From Hyphomonadaceae bacterium (lineage in GTDB: Bacteria > Pseudomonadota > Alphaproteobacteria > Caulobacterales > Maricaulaceae), in the NCBI GenBank assembly GCA_013001295.1, contig JABDMW010000001.1, forward strand, positions 62,001 to 126,000: 64,000 nt of DNA. Reading direction: 5' to 3'. The notes under the pieces were generated by a model that saw nothing but the letters and a program-made list of their open reading frames with translations, had not been told where the DNA came from and did not search any database. Position numbers and translations under genes: made by a program. Within the stretch, counting starts at the first letter, position 1; each line of letters starts with the position of its first letter. This document shows, in pieces, positions 60,792 through 64,000 of the stretch.

Positions 60792-61946
60792 ATGAGCAAA
60801 CCGAATGTCATAAATCCGGTTCAATTCGCGGCGGACTTGATCCGCTGTCCGTCGGTCACGCCGAAAAATGCAGGCGCGCTCGATCTGCTGCAAGACGCCT
60901 TGGAAGAATTGGGATTCAACTGTACCCGATATCCGTTCGAAGAAGTCGACAATCTTTATGCGCGATTGGGCACGAAGGCCCCCAATTTTTGCTATGCAGG
61001 GCACACAGATGTGGTGCCGGTCGGTGACGCCAGCGATTGGGAACACGAACCGTTTGGCGGCCTGATCAGGGACGGCATTTTATGGGGCCGCGGCGCTGCT
61101 GATATGAAAGGCGGAATCGCAAGTTTTGTTGCAGCGGTTTCAGCTAATCTCGCCGATGGATGGACGCCTAATGGTTCGATCAGTTTTCTGATCACAGGCG
61201 ATGAAGAAGGACCGGCGGTTAATGGCACAGTAAAGGTGCTGGATGCGATCGCGGCGCGGGGTGAGAAAATTGACCATTGCCTGGTCGGCGAACCTACAAA
61301 CCCCAACACGTTGGGAGCAATGATCAAAATCGGGCGCAGAGGCTCCTTAAACGGCGTTATAACAGCTACCGGCACCCAAGGCCACGTCGCCTACCCCGAC
61401 CTGGCCGGCAATCCCGTGCCCGCGCTATTAAAAGTCCTGACGGCCCTGACCACCAAGAAGCTTGATGATGGCAATGAAAACTTTCAACCGTCAAATCTGG
61501 AGGTCACAAGTATTGATGTAAATAATCCAGCCCATAATGTTATTCCGGCCGCCGCGACGGCGAAGTTTAATATCCGGTTTAATACTGAGCATGACGGACA
61601 GGATTTACTGCGCTGGATCAACCGGGAGATCGCCGGTGTCGAAAAGGAATTCGAAGGCAAAATCGAAGCGGATCTCCGCTTGCCGGGCCTCCCGTTTTTG
61701 ACCACGCCGTGCCGGTTTACCGACACTTTGTCAGAGGCGGTGAAAAGCGTGACTGGTCGAAAACCGGAACTTTCCACCAGTGGCGGTACATCTGATGCCC
61801 GGTTCATTACAAACTTCGCGCCCGTGGTGGAATTCGGCCTGATTGGCGCGACGATTCACAAAGTGAATGAACATGCGCGCGTCGAGGATATTGAAAACCT
61901 GACGGAAATTTACAAACGTCTGCTGATCGCCTACTTTGCCTCATGA
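60792..61946 (+). CDS. dapE: Succinyl-diaminopimelate desuccinylase
   Basis: DapE removes succinate from N-succinyl-diaminopimelate, in lysine and cell-wall synthesis. The 384-residue M20 enzyme shows [14 protein letters not shown] (first zinc His), [16 protein letters not shown] (bridging Asp), [16 protein letters not shown] (catalytic Glu-Glu) and a C-terminal His in [15 protein letters not shown]. The frame is open to 60771, but the ATG at 60792 gives the family start. It overlaps the next ORF by four bases (ATGA). Confidence 0.96.
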   Translation: MSKPNVINPVQFAADLIRCPSVTPKNAGALDLLQDALEELGFNCTRYPFEEVDNLYARLGTKAPNFCYAGHTDVVPVGDASDWEHEPFGGLIRDGILWGRGAADMKGGIASFVAAVSANLADGWTPNGSISFLITGDEEGPAVNGTVKVLDAIAARGEKIDHCLVGEPTNPNTLGAMIKIGRRGSLNGVITATGTQGHVAYPDLAGNPVPALLKVLTALTTKKLDDGNENFQPSNLEVTSIDVNNPAHNVIPAAATAKFNIRFNTEHDGQDLLRWINREIAGVEKEFEGKIEADLRLPGLPFLTTPCRFTDTLSEAVKSVTGRKPELSTSGGTSDARFITNFAPVVEFGLIGATIHKVNEHARVEDIENLTEIYKRLLIAYFAS

Positions 61947-62482
61947 TTTTGCAAGGCGTCATAAATGCACTTGGTATTGAAGACTGGGAATCGGAGTTTG
62001 ATCTCTCGCCCAAGGCGCTGCCCCGCTCCTTCATTGCCGTGGCTTTATATATCCCGCTGAGTTTTATCGCAGCGCGGGCCGCGGTGAAATACAATGATGT
62101 CGCCGGGCATGTGCCCTATCTGTCGATCGCGATTATCCTGATCCTGATCAGCCTTACCTTTCCATTGGTCGCATACATTTTATGTTCGGTGTTTGATAAA
62201 CAGGAGAGTTTCCGATCCTGGGTCATTGTCCGCCATTGGGCCATATTGTTTGCCTGGATTATTGTCGCCCTGCCGTTCGGGATTTACCTGATCGGACTGA
62301 TCCCGTTCAGCGTTGCTTTTTTTCTCGGTATGATGGCATATCTCGGCACATTGGCCATTGATATACGTCTGGCCGCACGTGTCGCCGAATTTGACTGGAT
62401 CGGGGCTGTATTTACCGGAATCCTGATTACGTCATCGAGCATGATGGTGCTCTTGCTCGGATTGCAACAAATTATCTACTAA
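61943..62482 (+). CDS. Hypothetical inner-membrane protein
   Basis: The 179-residue protein has about five hydrophobic helices ([94 protein letters not shown]). I do not recognise a family. It overlaps dapE by four bases and converges on truA with overlapping stop codons. A role in the cell envelope is possible but unsupported. Confidence 0.75.
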   Translation: MILQGVINALGIEDWESEFDLSPKALPRSFIAVALYIPLSFIAARAAVKYNDVAGHVPYLSIAIILILISLTFPLVAYILCSVFDKQESFRSWVIVRHWAILFAWIIVALPFGIYLIGLIPFSVAFFLGMMAYLGTLAIDIRLAARVAEFDWIGAVFTGILITSSSMMVLLLGLQQIIY

Positions 62483-63216
62483 TAACTGACCTTCACCAGA
62501 TACAAGCCTTCCGGCGGGGCAACAGGACCGCATTGGGTGCGATCACATGCTGCCAGAGCGTCAGCCACATCCCGCTTGGTCATTTTGCCTATACCGACTT
62601 CAGCCAAGGTTCCGGTGATGGAACGGATTTGCTTGTGCAGGAATGACGGGGCTTTGGCCTTGATGTGAATTTCATCTGCGGCGCGCGACACGGTTAATTC
62701 AGAGAGTGTTTTCACCGGCGATTTTGATTGGCATTGCTTATCACGAAAACTGGTGAAATCATGCTTACCGACAAGCGCCTGCGCCGCGTCATGCATGGCG
62801 TCCGCGTCCAACTTCACGGGGAGACGCCAAACTCGTCCCCGCTCCAAGGCCAGCTTGGGTCTGCGGTCGATGATCCGGTATAAATATTCTCGTGCAGTCG
62901 CATCAAAACGGGCATGGAATTCCTGAGCAACGATTTCCGCGCCCAGAACCGTGACCGGCGCTTCTGCCAAATGAAAATTAAGCGCATCACGAACCTTATC
63001 GGCGCGAATATCCTTGATCAGGTCCATATGGGCGATTTGCGCCAAAGCATGCACGCCACTATCCGTGCGCCCGGAGCCATACACATCGACGGGGGCACCG
63101 TCTATGGCCGCTGCTGCGGTCTCCAGCGCCCCTTGAACACTTGGTTGGTCTTTTTGCCGTTGCCAGCCCGCGTAGGGTGCTCCGTCATATTCGATGGTCA
63201 GTTTATAACGGTTCAT
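62479..63216 (-). CDS. truA: tRNA pseudouridine38-40 synthase TruA
   Basis: TruA makes pseudouridine at positions 38-40 of the anticodon arm. The 245-residue protein has the catalytic-Asp motif [14 protein letters not shown] (~45-60), the start [21 protein letters not shown] and KTLSELTV. Its start overlaps fmt by four bases, the usual fmt-truA order on the same strand. Confidence 0.97.
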   Translation of the reverse strand: MNRYKLTIEYDGAPYAGWQRQKDQPSVQGALETAAAAIDGAPVDVYGSGRTDSGVHALAQIAHMDLIKDIRADKVRDALNFHLAEAPVTVLGAEIVAQEFHARFDATAREYLYRIIDRRPKLALERGRVWRLPVKLDADAMHDAAQALVGKHDFTSFRDKQCQSKSPVKTLSELTVSRAADEIHIKAKAPSFLHKQIRSITGTLAEVGIGKMTKRDVADALAACDRTQCGPVAPPEGLYLVKVSY

Positions 63217-64000
63217 GAAAGCGTTTCACCTGCGGGACACGGACGACCGCGCAGATATTCGTCTGCATTCATCACGCCTTTCCCGGCCGGCTGTAGTTTC
63301 AAGAGCCGCAAAGCTTGGTCTCCGCACGCGATCAGGAGTTCATCATCCAACACATTACCCGGCTTCCCGAATCTATCTTCAACCTTCGCTAAATGGATTT
63401 TCGCCCGCTCAAAGCCCTTGCGGGTCGGGAGTTCGCACCAGGCCCCCGGAAAGGGCGACAGGCCGCGAATATGGCATTCCAGTTCTTGTGCGGACTTGGT
63501 CCAGTCCAACCGGGATTCCGCTTTGTTTATTTTTTCTGCGTAAGTGGGTTCTCCGGATTGCGGGGTCGCCTCCAAGCCACCGCGCTCCAGCGCGGCAAGT
63601 GTACGCGGCCAAAGACCGGCACCAATACGCGACATGCGATCCGACAAGCTGCCTGCGGTGTCATCCGGTTTGATCTTGATAGTTTCAGAGAGCAGCACGG
63701 GCCCGGTATCCAGTCCTGTCTCCATCTGCATGATTTGCACAGCGGTTTCGGTGTCCCCTGCCATGATCGCGCGCTGCACGGGTGCGGCACCGCGCCAACG
63801 TGGTAATTTTGACCCATGCAGGTTGAGGCACCCCAGGCGCGGTGCATCCAAGGCGCGCTGTGGCAATATCTGGCCGTAAGCGACCACACAGGCCACATCG
63901 GCATTTAGCGCTTCCAAGCCATCAATCACATTTGATTTTCGAAAATTCTCCGGTGTTTCCACGGGCAGACCCATAATTTCTGCGAATTGATGCACAGGAC
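63213..64000 (-). CDS. fmt: Methionyl-tRNA formyltransferase (5' end beyond window)
   Basis: Fmt formylates initiator Met-tRNA. The visible C-terminal part, about 260 residues, includes [21 protein letters not shown] (folate/catalytic loop) and [14 protein letters not shown], and a C-terminal OB-like domain (~150-250). The beginning lies outside the window to the right, so the start cannot be given. The gene overlaps truA by four bases. Confidence 0.95.
   Translation of the reverse strand, partial: PVHQFAEIMGLPVETPENFRKSNVIDGLEALNADVACVVAYGQILPQRALDAPRLGCLNLHGSKLPRWRGAAPVQRAIMAGDTETAVQIMQMETGLDTGPVLLSETIKIKPDDTAGSLSDRMSRIGAGLWPRTLAALERGGLEATPQSGEPTYAEKINKAESRLDWTKSAQELECHIRGLSPFPGAWCELPTRKGFERAKIHLAKVEDRFGKPGNVLDDELLIACGDQALRLLKLQPAGKGVMNADEYLRGRPCPAGETLS

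Noticed and set aside
62914-63543. 209-codon plus-strand frame across truA and fmt
   Set aside because: It runs over two conserved minus-strand genes and has no match to any family I know.
1-64000. CRISPR array, rRNA operon or prophage
   Set aside because: No regularly spaced repeats, no rRNA-like sequence and no phage structural genes were seen in the window.

Overview
The window looks like chromosomal DNA from a moderate-GC, probably marine alphaproteobacterium. The best taxonomic evidence is the block rpmH-rnpA-yidC-engB-argB-(DUF1036)-(HAD phosphatase)-dapD-dapE-truA-fmt at 53.2-64 kb, an arrangement usual in alphaproteobacteria. Two large TonB-dependent receptors, a TPR-sulfotransferase and genes for taurine and methylated-amine use suggest a TonB-receptor-rich marine lineage (Maricaulales/Hyphomonadaceae-like or similar). 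The genus cannot be fixed from sequence alone.

Region 1 (0-24.5 kb) is a catabolic island for small zwitterionic compounds. A MocR-type regulator (TauR-like) is divergent from taurine:pyruvate aminotransferase (tpa) and sulfoacetaldehyde acetyltransferase (xsc). Next come a gamma-butyrobetaine-hydroxylase-like dioxygenase and a tightly coupled unit of heterotetrameric sarcosine oxidase soxBDAG plus an M24/DddP-like metalloenzyme. A Rieske oxygenase of the quaternary-amine type and an FAD amine oxidoreductase are divergent from each other. Then comes an aldehyde dehydrogenase / M19-like / unknown 568-aa / DUF3726 operon, preceded by a LysR gene, an LDH2-type dehydrogenase and a TPR-sulfotransferase. 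My reading is stepwise oxidative N-demethylation (Rieske, FAD enzyme, Sox) feeding into taurine or amino-acid breakdown. The actual substrate is not known.

Region 2 (24.6-32 kb) holds a TonB-dependent receptor divergent from an overlapping five-gene operon: an Fe/2OG-oxygenase-like protein, an NAD epimerase, an FAH-family hydrolase and two SDRs. It is probably an uptake and degradation module for a sugar acid or a related compound.

Region 3 (32.1-33.6 kb) is a 1.4-kb segment bounded by an intact tRNA-Arg(ACG) gene and a 23-bp direct duplication of its 3' end. It has the layout of a very small tRNA-integrated element. It carries one unrecognised gene with an internal duplication and no integrase.

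Region 4 (33.7-47.8 kb) is a peptide and D-amino-acid salvage region: a GNAT, a P1-family peptidase, a gamma-glutamyltransferase lipoprotein, and a minus-strand run of LysR, TonB receptor, D-amino-acid dehydrogenase, M14 carboxypeptidase lipoprotein, N-acyl-D-amino-acid deacylase, dicarboxylate/amino-acid symporter and an orphan histidine kinase.

Region 5 (47.8-52.8 kb) holds assorted genes: a hypothetical protein, an Lpd/MerA-like flavoprotein with a TVP38/TMEM64 protein, a DUF547 protein and a YodC-like protein. Region 6 (53-64 kb) is the conserved housekeeping block, with two unrelated insertions (MAPEG and cupin genes).
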